A stretch of DNA of 12,506 nucleotides from an uncultured Dialister sp. (GCA_900543455.1 UQRR01000065.1:1-12506); one strand, 5' to 3'; shown: positions 1 to 6,360, counted from the first letter of the stretch. A program made the numbers and translations. Notes: generated by a model not told the origin, from the sequence alone.

Positions 1-15
1 TTCCTTTTGGCCATT

Positions 16-69
16 AAAAAAATCCCCCTAAAGCAGTTTGGTTATTTACCTTGTCTGCTTTAGGGGGAT
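16..69 (-). terminator. Rho-independent terminator of the TonB-C gene
   Basis: A perfect 15-bp inverted repeat (arms 22-36 and 55-69) encloses an 18-nt loop. On the minus strand the second arm runs straight into seven T (A-run 16-22). It lies 45 bp past the stop codon of the minus-strand gene ending at 115. The plus-strand side has no T-run, so it terminates leftward transcription. Confidence 0.88.
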
Positions 70-114
70 CATATCATATGGCTGCGTTTTTTTGCTTGCG
101 TATTTTCAATCCAT

Positions 115-810
115 TCAAACCTGCACCGGGATCAGGACTTCGGAGCCGATGGCCTCGCCGTCGGGATTCTGCGCGGGGGTAAAGGTCCAGCTTTTTACAG
201 AAGCTGCCACGTATTTTGAAAGCGTCTTGAAATCAGCACTGGAAACTTGCTCATCCTTTACGACTTCGGGAGCGCCGTCCATCGTGCCGTCGCTTTTTAC
301 GTAGACTTTCACGGTGAGGATGGGGTGAGCGTTTCTCTCAGCGGCTTCGCGGACTTCATCGGACATGTCTTTCAGAACCTGTGAGGCGGGGGCAGCAGGG
401 ACGGAAACCATGGTGGAGATGAAGCGGAGCGGAATGGTTACGCTCGCAGCGACAGATCTGTCACCGCGTTTCGCCGGGCGGAACTGCCAGAGGTTCACGG
501 AATCTATGGCGTACTGGTCCAGAATGATGGAACCGGAGCTTTGCGCCACGGAAGCATTCGCTGCCGTCCCGTCTTCGGTGATGGTGAGGGTGATGAGCGT
601 GCTCGTGCTGTGTGGGAGCTGAGACATCGCTTCCTGAATGGCGGCGTTCTGCGGAGCCATTTTGTGAGATCTAAGCGACGGCGGGACCTGCTGCGCTTCC
701 GTGAGCGGGGTGCCGTCTTTATCCAGGTACACGCCGCCTGCGGGAACGGCAGCCGATGCAGAGGCAGCGAGCGCCAAGGTGAGCAGGCTTGTGAGAATGA
801 GTTTTTTCAT
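115..810 (-). CDS. Secreted protein with two TonB C-terminal-like domains
   Basis: The protein has 231 residues. An N-terminal signal peptide (MKKLILTSLLTLALAASASA, cleavage near residue 20-21) sends it across the inner membrane. Two similar blocks follow: residues about 70-130 and 164-231. Each has a beta strand, a DGT turn (80-82 and 174-176), a helix, and a W-x-F-x-P motif (W108/F110/P112 and W208/F210/P212) ending in a strand, which is the TonB C-terminal fold pattern. There is no proline-rich linker and no retained membrane anchor, so it is not a classical energy-transducing TonB; a periplasmic adaptor role is only an inference. The start at 810 has the RBS GGAGAA and begins the signal peptide; an in-frame start at 888 would place 26 unlikely residues before it and overlap the promoter. 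It has its own promoter and terminator, so it is monocistronic. Confidence 0.75.
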   Translation of the reverse strand: MKKLILTSLLTLALAASASAAVPAGGVYLDKDGTPLTEAQQVPPSLRSHKMAPQNAAIQEAMSQLPHSTSTLITLTITEDGTAANASVAQSSGSIILDQYAIDSVNLWQFRPAKRGDRSVAASVTIPLRFISTMVSVPAAPASQVLKDMSDEVREAAERNAHPILTVKVYVKSDGTMDGAPEVVKDEQVSSADFKTLSKYVAASVKSWTFTPAQNPDGEAIGSEVLIPVQV

Positions 811-859
811 CAGAGTTCTCCTTTGAACGGTAAATGGAAGCTTTATGTTTCTTTCATTT

Positions 860-888
860 ATTCTAATGAATAAGGAGAATTTCTGCAA
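860..888 (-). promoter_or_regulatory. Sigma70-type promoter of the TonB-C gene
   Basis: On the minus strand TTGCAG (883-888) and TAGAAT (860-865) are separated by exactly 17 nt. Transcription would start near 853, giving a leader of about 43 nt before the ATG at 810. Confidence 0.6.
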
Positions 889-955
889 GGGGGTGAGGAT
901 GGATTCAGAAGGTTCAACGGGTTCTATGGATTCAACGGGGGTGGTGCGGCGCTTA

Positions 956-1116
956 AGGAAACACTGATTAAATCGTTGTCTGATTTGGCTCTTGTATTTT
1001 CATACAAGGCGAGGAATAAACCGACGCGAATAGCGAGCTATTTAAGGAGGGTTATGACGAAGCATTGCATGAAAATACATGCCAAATCAGATTCTGCGAT
1101 TTAATCAGCGTTTCCT
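956..1116 (-). mobile_element. 161-bp palindromic MITE-like element, copy 1
   Basis: The core is 161 bp with terminal inverted repeats of about 30 bp (GGAAACACTGATTAAATCG against CGATTTAATCAGCGTTTCC). The flanks are TA on both sides (954-955 and 1117-1118), read as a 2-bp target duplication of the kind made by IS630/Tc1-mariner-type transposition. The arms continue to pair inward as one long imperfect hairpin up to a central AATAGCGAGCTATT (1029-1042). It carries no plausible ORF and is non-autonomous. It has inserted into the loop of another repeat. Strand is given as that of the downstream gene. Confidence 0.85.
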
Positions 1117-1173
1117 TAATACTATGGAAGCGCCGTGAAGTATAAATAGAGCGATGCTCAAAAGTCGTATTCA

Positions 1174-1222
1174 AGTCCCCAGTCCCCAGTCCCCAGTCCC
1201 CAGTCACTAGTCCCTAGTCCCT
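1174..1222. repeat. Heptamer array (AGTCCCC / AGTCACT / AGTCCCT)
   Basis: Seven uninterrupted 7-bp units are visible: four AGTCCCC, one AGTCACT and two AGTCCCT. The array ends two bases before the stop codon of the minus-strand carboxypeptidase (1225-1227). Confidence 0.95.
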
Positions 1223-1224
1223 AG

Positions 1225-2025
1225 TTACTTCTCCATCCTAAATCCGTAATCCAAAAGTGCGGCGGCTTCGGTGAAGCGGCTGTCCCAGCCGGCGTGCATG
1301 ATGACGGCGATCAGTGTCTTGCCATGTCTTGTGGCGGCCGCGGTGAGGCAGCCTTGCGCGGCGCGGGTGTAGCCGGTCTTGATGCCGATGGCGCCGTCAT
1401 AGGTGAAGAGAAGATGATTGGTATTCGTGCAGGGAAGATTTTTGTTCGGGCGTTCGTAGTGGACCTGCTTGCTCTTGGTAGAGACGATTTGCCTGAAATC
1501 TTTGTTTCGAAGACCGTACTGCGCGATCTTCGCCATGTCGCGGGCTGTCGAGTAGTGATTTTCATCCGGCATGCCGTTCGCATTGACGAAGTGTGTGCTC
1601 TCTGCTCCGATGGCGCGGGCTTTTTCATTCATCATGGAAGCGAAATGGTTCACGTTTCCGCCGATGGCTTCTGCGATGGCGGTGGCTGCTCCGTTATCGG
1701 AAATCAGCATCATTTGGTAAGTCAGATCTCCAAGGTGGATCCATTCGCCGCCGTAGAGCTCGGTGGATTCGACGTTGGCGGCATTTGCACTGATGGCGAT
1801 GGTTTTGAGCGGATTCCCCTTTTCCAAGGCGAGGATGCAGGTCATCATCTTCGTCATGCTGGCAGGATATTCGCGTTTGTCCGCGTTTTTTTCATAGAGG
1901 ACTTCGCCGGTCTTTGCGTCCATCAGGATCGCGGCATCAGCCGTGAGCAGGGGCGCGGCGGCAGAAGCAGGAAGGGTGGTGAGGGATAGAAAGAAAAGGA
2001 TGAGAAGATGAATGAGAAATTTCAT
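1225..2025 (-). CDS. D-alanyl-D-alanine carboxypeptidase, peptidase family S11 (short PBP5 type)
   Basis: The 266-residue precursor has a signal peptide (residues 1 to about 22). All three active-site motifs of penicillin-binding serine peptidases are present: S56-M-T-K59, S109-D-N111 and K216-T-G218. The enzyme removes the terminal D-alanine from peptidoglycan pentapeptides in the periplasm. The protein ends about 48 residues after KTG, so the C-terminal beta domain and the membrane-anchoring amphipathic helix of PBP5/DacF proteins are absent; it may be soluble. The RBS AAGGAG (2031-2036) fixes the start. The 161-bp element at 2041 ends only 15 nt before the ATG, so any promoter lies in or beyond the element; I could not identify a convincing one. 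The stop codon abuts a heptamer array. Confidence 0.93.
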   Translation of the reverse strand: MKFLIHLLILFFLSLTTLPASAAAPLLTADAAILMDAKTGEVLYEKNADKREYPASMTKMMTCILALEKGNPLKTIAISANAANVESTELYGGEWIHLGDLTYQMMLISDNGAATAIAEAIGGNVNHFASMMNEKARAIGAESTHFVNANGMPDENHYSTARDMAKIAQYGLRNKDFRQIVSTKSKQVHYERPNKNLPCTNTNHLLFTYDGAIGIKTGYTRAAQGCLTAAATRHGKTLIAVIMHAGWDSRFTEAAALLDYGFRMEK

Positions 2026-2040
2026 GTTTGCTCCTTCTTA

Positions 2041-2201
2041 GGGAAACACTGATAAAATCGTTGTCAGATTTTACTCTTGAATTTTTATGCATAGCAAGGA
2101 ATAGCCTGACGCGAATAGCGAGATATTTAAGGAAGGCTATGACGAAGCTATGTATAAAAATTCTTGTAGAATCTGACTCTGCGATTTAATCAGCGTTTCC
2201 T
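2041..2201 (-). mobile_element. 161-bp palindromic MITE-like element, copy 2
   Basis: It has the same length, ends and invariant centre (GCGAATAGCGAG) as copy 1. TA is present on both sides (2039-2040 and 2202-2203). The arms differ from copy 1 but remain complementary: TAC at 2072-2074 pairs with GTA at 2166-2168, and ATAGCCT pairs with AGGCTAT further in. It sits directly against the RBS of the carboxypeptidase gene. Confidence 0.85.
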
Positions 2202-2209
2202 TAGGTATC

Positions 2210-2422
2210 AGGGTTAGCTCGTGGGGCGGCTCCGCCCACTGATTATGAATGAAAGCTTTGCGCGAATGAGGAATGGTGGTGCGGCGCATAAAAGTCAGAA
2301 GCGCCGCGGAGGTTTGAAACTAGCGGTTTTCTCGTATCGTAAACCTAATCCCTAGCCACTAATCCCTAGCCACTAATCCCTAGCCACAAGTCACAAGTCA
2401 CAAGTCACTAGCCATTCATCCC
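2210..2422 (+). repeat. Interspersed hairpin/heptamer module B
   Basis: In order: a perfect GGGCGG/CCGCCC hairpin (2224-2237); a spacer with GATTATGAATGAAAGCTTTG (2241-2260) and CGAATGAGGAATGG; GGTGGT; a GCGGCGC/GCGCCGC hairpin with a 13-nt loop (arms 2281-2287 and 2301-2307); GGAG; a short spacer; and 11 heptamers at 2346-2422 (TAATCCC, TAGCCAC, AAGTCAC). The gap between the element at 2041 and the permease terminator holds only this module. Confidence 0.8.
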
Positions 2423-2445
2423 TGCTTTCAAACTTTTCTTACATC

Positions 2446-2478
2446 AAAACGCCCTCTGCCTTTGTGGCAAAGGGCGTT
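2446..2478 (-). terminator. Terminator of the purine permease gene
   Basis: Arms 2448-2460 and 2466-2478 pair over 13 bp with one mismatch around a 5-nt loop. On the minus strand the hairpin is followed by TTTTG. It lies 35 bp beyond the permease stop codon. Confidence 0.75.
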
Positions 2479-2512
2479 ATCGTGATTTCTCAAAACAGCT
2501 GACCGGCAGCTC

Positions 2513-3907
2513 TTACAGCAGGATATATTTCAGAATGAAGAGGACGGTCAGGATGTACATGAGCGGGCTGATCTTTTCTGTCTTGCCGGCGAGGGCATTG
2601 ATGATGACGTAAGAGATGACGCCGAAGGAGATGCCTTCTGCGATGGAGTAAGCGAATGGCATCGCAATGATGGCGAGGTAGCAGGGAATGGCTTCTGTCA
2701 TGTCCGCAAAATCGATGCCGGATACGGCGGTGAACATCAGGAAGCCGACGGTGATGAGTGCCGGTGCCGTCGCAAAGGCGGGGATGGCCATGAAGAAGGG
2801 GGAGAGGAAGAGGGAGAGGATGAAGAGAACGGCGACGGTCATAGCCGTGAGACCGGTGCGTCCGCCTTCCGAGACACCCGCTGCACTTTCGACATAGGTC
2901 GTGGTGGTGGAGACACCGAGGACAGCGCCTGCGGTGGTGGCTACGGCGTCTGCCATGAGCGCGCCTTTGATGCGAGGCAGACGTCCCTCATCATCGAGCA
3001 TATTGGCTTTGGCAGCAACGCCGATCAGTGTGCCCAAGGTATCAAAGACATCGACGAAGAGGAAAGCCAGAAGGACGACGACGAAGTTGAAGGTCGCGAC
3101 CTGTGAGAAGTCGAGCTCACCGATGAGGGGAGAGATGCTGGCCGGAGCAAAGGAAGCAAGTCCGGCGGAAAGATCCGGCAGGGTGCTGAAAGCGCCGTGC
3201 GCCGGATCCGGCACGTAAAGACCGGAGATTTCACAAAGAATGCCGAGGATCCATGTGAAGAGGATGCCCCAGAGGATATTGCCTCTCACTTTGGCGACCA
3301 TGAGGAAGGCGGTGAAGAGGACGCCTAAGATGGCGAGCACGACGGTGATGCCGGTGGTATGGAAGGTACCCGCCATCATGGCCTGCTTGAAGGAGAAGAG
3401 GGAAATCTTGGTGGCCGGGTTGCCGACGATGATCTGCGCACCAGTCAAACCGATGAAGCAGATGAAGAGGCCGATACCGGCGGAGACGGCTTTCTTCAGA
3501 TTGAGCGGGATCGCATTGAAGATCGCTTCACGGACATTCGTGAGAGAGAGCACGATGAAGATGACACCCTCGACGAAAACGGCAGCCAGTGCCATTTCCC
3601 AAGTGTAGCCCATCTGCTTCACGACGGTGAAGGCGAAGAAGGCATTCAGCCCCATGCCCGGTGCCAGGGCAAAGGGGTAATTCGCAAAAGCGGCCATGAG
3701 GACAGTCCCCAGAAAACCGGCGATGGCGGTCGCGGTCAGGACAGCGCCCTTGTCCATACCGGCTGCGCTCATGATGGCCGGATTGACAGCCAGGATGTAA
3801 GCCATGGTCATAAAGGTGGTGATACCCGCCATGATTTCCGTCTTGACGGATGTACCGTTTTCACTCAGGTGGAAAACTCGCTCCAAAAGCCCCGTTTCTT
3901 TCTGCAT
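2513..3907 (-). CDS. Purine permease, NCS2 family AzgA/PbuG type (adenine/guanine/hypoxanthine)
   Basis: This 464-residue protein is very hydrophobic with about a dozen membrane segments, the usual size for the family. Near the N-terminus it has the family hallmarks TTFMTMAYILAVNP and, further on, ALAPGMGLNAFFAF; a segment with LFVDVFDTLGTLIGVA follows in the second half. It should import purine bases by proton symport across the inner membrane; which base is preferred cannot be read from sequence. The start at 3907 has AAGGAG 8 nt upstream; the in-frame ATG at 3940 would read into the 161-bp element and lacks an RBS. A strong promoter at 4111-4139 lies beyond the element, so the mRNA leader is about 197 nt and contains the whole element. 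It is monocistronic with its own terminator. Confidence 0.92.
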   Translation of the reverse strand: MQKETGLLERVFHLSENGTSVKTEIMAGITTFMTMAYILAVNPAIMSAAGMDKGAVLTATAIAGFLGTVLMAAFANYPFALAPGMGLNAFFAFTVVKQMGYTWEMALAAVFVEGVIFIVLSLTNVREAIFNAIPLNLKKAVSAGIGLFICFIGLTGAQIIVGNPATKISLFSFKQAMMAGTFHTTGITVVLAILGVLFTAFLMVAKVRGNILWGILFTWILGILCEISGLYVPDPAHGAFSTLPDLSAGLASFAPASISPLIGELDFSQVATFNFVVVLLAFLFVDVFDTLGTLIGVAAKANMLDDEGRLPRIKGALMADAVATTAGAVLGVSTTTTYVESAAGVSEGGRTGLTAMTVAVLFILSLFLSPFFMAIPAFATAPALITVGFLMFTAVSGIDFADMTEAIPCYLAIIAMPFAYSIAEGISFGVISYVIINALAGKTEKISPLMYILTVLFILKYILL

Positions 3908-3923
3908 GGGTATGCTCCTTTCA

Positions 3924-4084
3924 AGGAAACACTGATTCAATCGTTGTCAGATTTCATTCTTGGAGTTTTATACAGAGCGAGGAGACAGGGGACGCGAATA
4001 GCGAGCTATTTAAGGAGAATGTCGACGACGCTATGTATAAAAATCCATATGAAATCTGATTCTGCGATTTAATCAGCGTTTCCT
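3924..4084 (-). mobile_element. 161-bp palindromic MITE-like element, copy 3
   Basis: The third full copy is again exactly 161 bp. The right flank is TA (4085-4086) and the left flank CA (3922-3923), so the target duplication is imperfect or mutated. CAT at 3955-3957 pairs with ATG at 4049-4051, a third compensatory version of the same arm position. It lies inside the predicted 5' leader of the purine permease mRNA, 16 nt from the start codon. Confidence 0.85.
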
Positions 4085-4110
4085 TAAATCCATTATGGAA
4101 ATTCGTACCT

Positions 4111-4139
4111 ATTATATGATTTTTGGAAATCAGTGGCAA
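4111..4139 (-). promoter_or_regulatory. Sigma70-type promoter of the purine permease gene
   Basis: On the minus strand TTGCCA (4134-4139) and a perfect TATAAT (4111-4116) are spaced by 17 nt. Transcription would begin near 4104, just before the 161-bp element, so the element would be transcribed as leader RNA. Confidence 0.75.
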
Positions 4140-4153
4140 TAGAGAATTGGGCT

Positions 4154-4397
4154 GATTAGTGACTAGTGACTGGTGAGTGGTGACTGGTAGCTGGTGACTA
4201 GTGACTAGGGATTAGAAATGAGACTAAGAGACTACGAAATGGGGAGATATCTGACGTCTGAAGTCTCCTAGTCTCCGAGTCTAATGTCTCAAACGGGCAT
4301 CGCCCCATATATATTCGCGGCGAAGCCGCCACATTCATTCCTAATTCCTCATTCAAGTGAAGCTTTCAAACGGAACCAAAGGGCGGAATGTCCCGAA
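4154..4397 (-). repeat. Interspersed hairpin/heptamer module C (reverse orientation)
   Basis: On the minus strand the order matches modules A and B: a CCGCCC-containing stretch, GTTTGAAAGCTT, GAATGAG, GAATTAGGAATGAA, then GTGGCGGCTTCGCCGCG (a collapsed hairpin with a 3-nt loop, arms 4317-4321 and 4325-4329), GGGCGATGCCC, and two heptamer stretches. The first is GTCT-type with 7-8 bp spacing (4256-4290). The second has nine units at 4154-4216 (GACTAGT, GACTGGT and variants). The gap of nearly 400 bp between the permease leader and the radical SAM gene holds this module plus the array at 4392; no gene is visible. Confidence 0.72.
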
Positions 4398-4433
4398 CCT
4401 CGAATCCCGAACCCCGAACCCTGAACCCTTACC
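4392..4433. repeat. Heptamer array of a different unit (CCCGAAC)
   Basis: Six 7-bp steps are seen: CCCGAAC, CTCGAAT, CCCGAAC, CCCGAAC, CCTGAAC and CCTTACC. The period is the same as in the other arrays but the unit is unrelated. It occupies the place where the -35 region of the radical SAM gene would fall. Confidence 0.8.
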
Positions 4434-4450
4434 CCATATGCTACAATACA

Positions 4451-4456
4451 TATAAT
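4451..4456 (+). promoter_or_regulatory. Likely -10 element of the radical SAM gene
   Basis: A perfect TATAAT lies 25 nt before the ATG at 4482. No good -35 is seen at the proper distance, because that position falls at the end of the CCCGAAC heptamer array. The leader would be short. Confidence 0.4.
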
Positions 4457-4481
4457 CATTCAAACGAAAGAAGGAATAACT

Positions 4482-5384
4482 ATGAGCGTATGCAATCTGT
4501 GTCCGCGTGCGTGCAAGGTGGTGCGCAGGGAGAGCATCACGGGCGAAGGGCAGCTCGGCTACTGCCAGAGCGGGATGCTGCCGGTGATTTCAAGGGCGGC
4601 TCTTCATCACTGGGAGGAGCCGTGCATCGCAGGGACGCGCGGGGCGGGGACTGTCTTCTTCGCCGGGTGCAATCTGTCCTGTGTGTACTGTCAGAACTAT
4701 GAGATTTCCGAAAGGAGAAAGGGCATCGAAGTATCCGTAGAGCGGCTGCGGGAGATCTACTTCGAGCTCATTGCCAAGGGGGCGCACAATATCGATCTTG
4801 TGACGCCGACGCATTACACCCATGCGATCTTTCAGAGCCTTCGCGAGCCGCTGCCTGTGCCGGTCGTTTATAACTGCGGCGGCTATGAGAGTGTCCATAC
4901 CGTGGCCTTTCTTCGGAAGAAGGTACAGTGCTGGCTGCCGGATCTCAAGTATTATGATGGAGAGATTTCCGGAAAATACAGTGACGCGCCGGACTACTTC
5001 GAAAGGGCGAGCGCGGCCATCGAGCAGATGTTCAAAGAGACAGGGCCTTATGTGATCGGGGCGGATGGCATTTTACAAAAGGGCGTCCTCATCCGCCATC
5101 TGATCCTTCCCGGACAGGTGGAGGACACGAAACGGATCCTCGAGTATGTAGCGGAGACGTTCGATCCAGGGGATGTCCTCTTCAGCCTCATGCGCCAGTA
5201 CACGCCCTGCGGCCGCGCAGCGGAATTTCCTGAAATCAATCGCAGGATCACCGATGAAGAATACGAGGAGTGCGAGTCCTATATGGAAGAACTCGGCATC
5301 ATCGACGGCTACGTGCAGCAGAAGGAGAGCGCGGAGGCGGCCTTCATCCCTGCTTTTGACGGGACGGGCGTTTTGCGGTCATAA
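4482..5384 (+). CDS. PflX-like radical SAM protein (COG1313 type)
   Basis: The protein has 300 residues. The radical SAM signature C63-NLS-C67-VY-C70 (CxxxCxxC) binds the [4Fe-4S] cluster that cleaves S-adenosylmethionine. It resembles pyruvate formate-lyase activating enzymes but is of the PflX subtype. An extra cysteine cluster at the N-terminus (C4, C7, C11, C28) is typical of that subtype and could hold a further metal or cluster. The substrate of PflX proteins is not established, and no formate-lyase-like partner gene is present here. The start follows AAGGA with suitable spacing. It is alone on its strand, between repeat-filled gaps, and followed at once by a strong terminator, so it is transcribed as a single gene. 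Confidence 0.85.
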   Translation: MSVCNLCPRACKVVRRESITGEGQLGYCQSGMLPVISRAALHHWEEPCIAGTRGAGTVFFAGCNLSCVYCQNYEISERRKGIEVSVERLREIYFELIAKGAHNIDLVTPTHYTHAIFQSLREPLPVPVVYNCGGYESVHTVAFLRKKVQCWLPDLKYYDGEISGKYSDAPDYFERASAAIEQMFKETGPYVIGADGILQKGVLIRHLILPGQVEDTKRILEYVAETFDPGDVLFSLMRQYTPCGRAAEFPEINRRITDEEYEECESYMEELGIIDGYVQQKESAEAAFIPAFDGTGVLRS

Positions 5385-5390
5385 GCATGT

Positions 5391-5426
5391 AAAAAGCAGA
5401 TCTCGCATTGGCGGGATCTGCTTTTT
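5391..5426 (+). terminator. Strong terminator after the radical SAM gene, possibly bidirectional
   Basis: Arms 5391-5406 and 5411-5426 pair at 15 of 16 positions around a 4-nt loop, with TTTTT at the end on both strands. It starts 7 nt after the stop codon. The A/T runs on both sides could also let it end leftward transcripts from the GNAT gene. Confidence 0.9.
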
Positions 5427-5433
5427 GCTTGGC

Positions 5434-5639
5434 GGTTTGAGGGGCGGCGGCGCCCTTTGATTACGTTTGAAGGCTTTGCTCGAATGAGAAATTAGAAATG
5501 AGAAATTAGAAATGGTGGTGCGGCGCATAAAAAATAGAAGCGCCGCGGAGTATAAAATAATGGGGATGCCCGTAGGTGGTATTTAGTCACTAGTCACTAG
5601 TCACCAGTCCCTAGTCCCTAGCTACCAGTCACTAGTCCC
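5434..5639 (+). repeat. Interspersed hairpin/heptamer module A
   Basis: This is the fullest uninterrupted copy: GGGGCGGCGGCGCCC; TTTGATTACGTTTGAAGGC; TTTGCTCGAATGAG; four heptamers alternating ATGAGAA and ATTAGAA (5484-5511); GGTGGTGCGGCGC; a hairpin with a 13-nt loop (arms 5520-5526 and 5540-5546); GGAGTATAAA; GGGGATGCCC; then eight heptamers (TAGTCAC, CAGTCCC, TAGTCCC and variants) at 5584-5639. The last heptamers overlap the 3' end of the GNAT gene. Confidence 0.82.
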
Positions 5640-6214
5640 TGATCCAAAATTTCCGCGAAGCGCTTTACGGGGGTCATGGGCGTCCGGTGCGCGCCGATCT
5701 CTTTTTCCATCCATACGACATCGTACCAGCGGTCGAATTTATAGCCGCTTTTTTTGAAGTTGGCGACAAGGTCGTAGCCCATATGGCTGTGGAAATCGAC
5801 GCTGTTCGTATCCACGTAGGGGTCAGGTGTGGCGGGATAGGTGATGCAGGCGTAGAGCGTGACGATGCCCTGTGCGCGAAGATAGGTCTCAAGGGCTTCG
5901 TAGAGCTTACGTCCCGCGCCGGTGTGACGGGCATCCTGCGCAATGTAGATGGAGGTCTCGACATTCCAGTCATAGGCGGGGCGGGTATGGAAGGGGCTGG
6001 CGTAGACGTAGCCCAGGATCGTTCCGCCTCGCTCTGCGACGAGGTAGGGATAGGTTTCAATGGTGGTCTGTATCCGGCGCCGGAATTCTTCTTCGCTGGG
6101 GACGTCGTATTCAAAAGTGATGGCGGTCTTTGTGACGTAGGGGGCATAGATCGCAAGCAGCGCTGCCGCGTCATCGGGGGTCGCGGTGCGGATGGTGAGG
6201 GGAGAGTGGGTCAT
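5618..6214 (-). CDS. GNAT N-acetyltransferase, phosphinothricin acetyltransferase-like
   Basis: This 198-residue cytoplasmic enzyme begins with the IRTATPDDAAALLAIYAPYV stretch typical of the PAT/Pat-like branch of GNATs. The acetyl-CoA loop is R96-H-T-G-A-G101, and GYVYASPF plus HxxMGY (near 143-147) also fit the family. The acceptor is probably a small amine or amino-acid analogue, not determinable here. The start at 6214 has AAGGAG about 10 nt upstream. The last six residues (GLVTGS) and the TAG stop are encoded by heptamer repeat at 5618-5638, so the natural end appears to have been replaced by repeat DNA. Upstream, a 106-bp heptamer array fills the space to the next gene. Confidence 0.85.
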   Translation of the reverse strand: MTHSPLTIRTATPDDAAALLAIYAPYVTKTAITFEYDVPSEEEFRRRIQTTIETYPYLVAERGGTILGYVYASPFHTRPAYDWNVETSIYIAQDARHTGAGRKLYEALETYLRAQGIVTLYACITYPATPDPYVDTNSVDFHSHMGYDLVANFKKSGYKFDRWYDVVWMEKEIGAHRTPMTPVKRFAEILDQGLVTGS

Positions 6215-6237
6215 GGATGTGGAGGCTCCTTTTTTTA

Positions 6238-6343
6238 AGTGACTAGTGGCTAGTGACTGGTGACTAGGAGACTGGGAGACGTCAGAGGTCAGAGGTCAGA
6301 AGTCAGAAGTCCGAAGTCTGAAGTCTAAAGTCTGATGTCTAAC
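6238..6343. repeat. Long heptamer array between GNAT and thioesterase genes
   Basis: About 15 units in a 7-bp frame are present. It begins with AGTGACT-type units (6238-6272), passes through an irregular stretch, and continues with nine clean units (6281-6343): two GTCAGAG, two GTCAGAA, GTCCGAA, GTCTGAA, GTCTAAA, GTCTGAT and GTCTAAC. Neighbouring units differ by one base, as if the array drifted or grew stepwise. It fills most of the gap between two minus-strand genes. Confidence 0.9.
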
Positions 6344-6360
6344 CGCCGACGGCCAATGAT

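Larger units (their letters stand above)
897..1222 (+). repeat. Interspersed hairpin/heptamer module E, split by a 161-bp element
   Basis: This is the whole gap between the TonB-C promoter and the carboxypeptidase stop. It contains an imperfect TTCAACGGG-type repeat (about 900-940), then GGTGGTGCGGCGC (940-952). The matching arm GCGCCG (1130-1135) comes only after the 161-bp element at 956-1116. A spacer and seven heptamers (1174-1222) follow. Removing the element and one TA leaves a 14-nt loop, the same length as in the intact copies at 8961-8988 and 10730-10757. I see no gene in this gap. Confidence 0.8.

Noticed and set aside
38..304. 88-codon plus-strand ORF
   Set aside because: It begins in the terminator loop and is otherwise antisense to the TonB-C gene.
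1174..1222. CRISPR-like array
   Set aside because: The units are 7 bp and contiguous, with no spacers and no cas genes nearby.
1294..1989. 231-codon plus-strand ORF
   Set aside because: It is antisense to the carboxypeptidase, whose active-site motifs are intact; the translation resembles no family and has no RBS-start context.
2041..2201. Promoter carried by the 161-bp element
   Set aside because: TATAAA-like stretches on the gene-facing strand lack a -35 at a proper distance and are not preserved among the copies.
3359..4072. 237-codon plus-strand ORF running into the 161-bp element
   Set aside because: It is a shadow of the permease gene continued through repeat DNA; the composition is charged and repetitive.
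3924..4084. Purine riboswitch in the permease leader
   Set aside because: The leader is the same element found before unrelated genes, and I see no purine-aptamer-like core.
3954..4139. Small ORF within the 161-bp element, copy 3
   Set aside because: The frame is not kept in the other copies, whereas base pairing is; coding is not what is conserved.
5687..6238. 183-codon plus-strand ORF
   Set aside because: It is antisense to the GNAT gene, which has recognisable motifs and an RBS.
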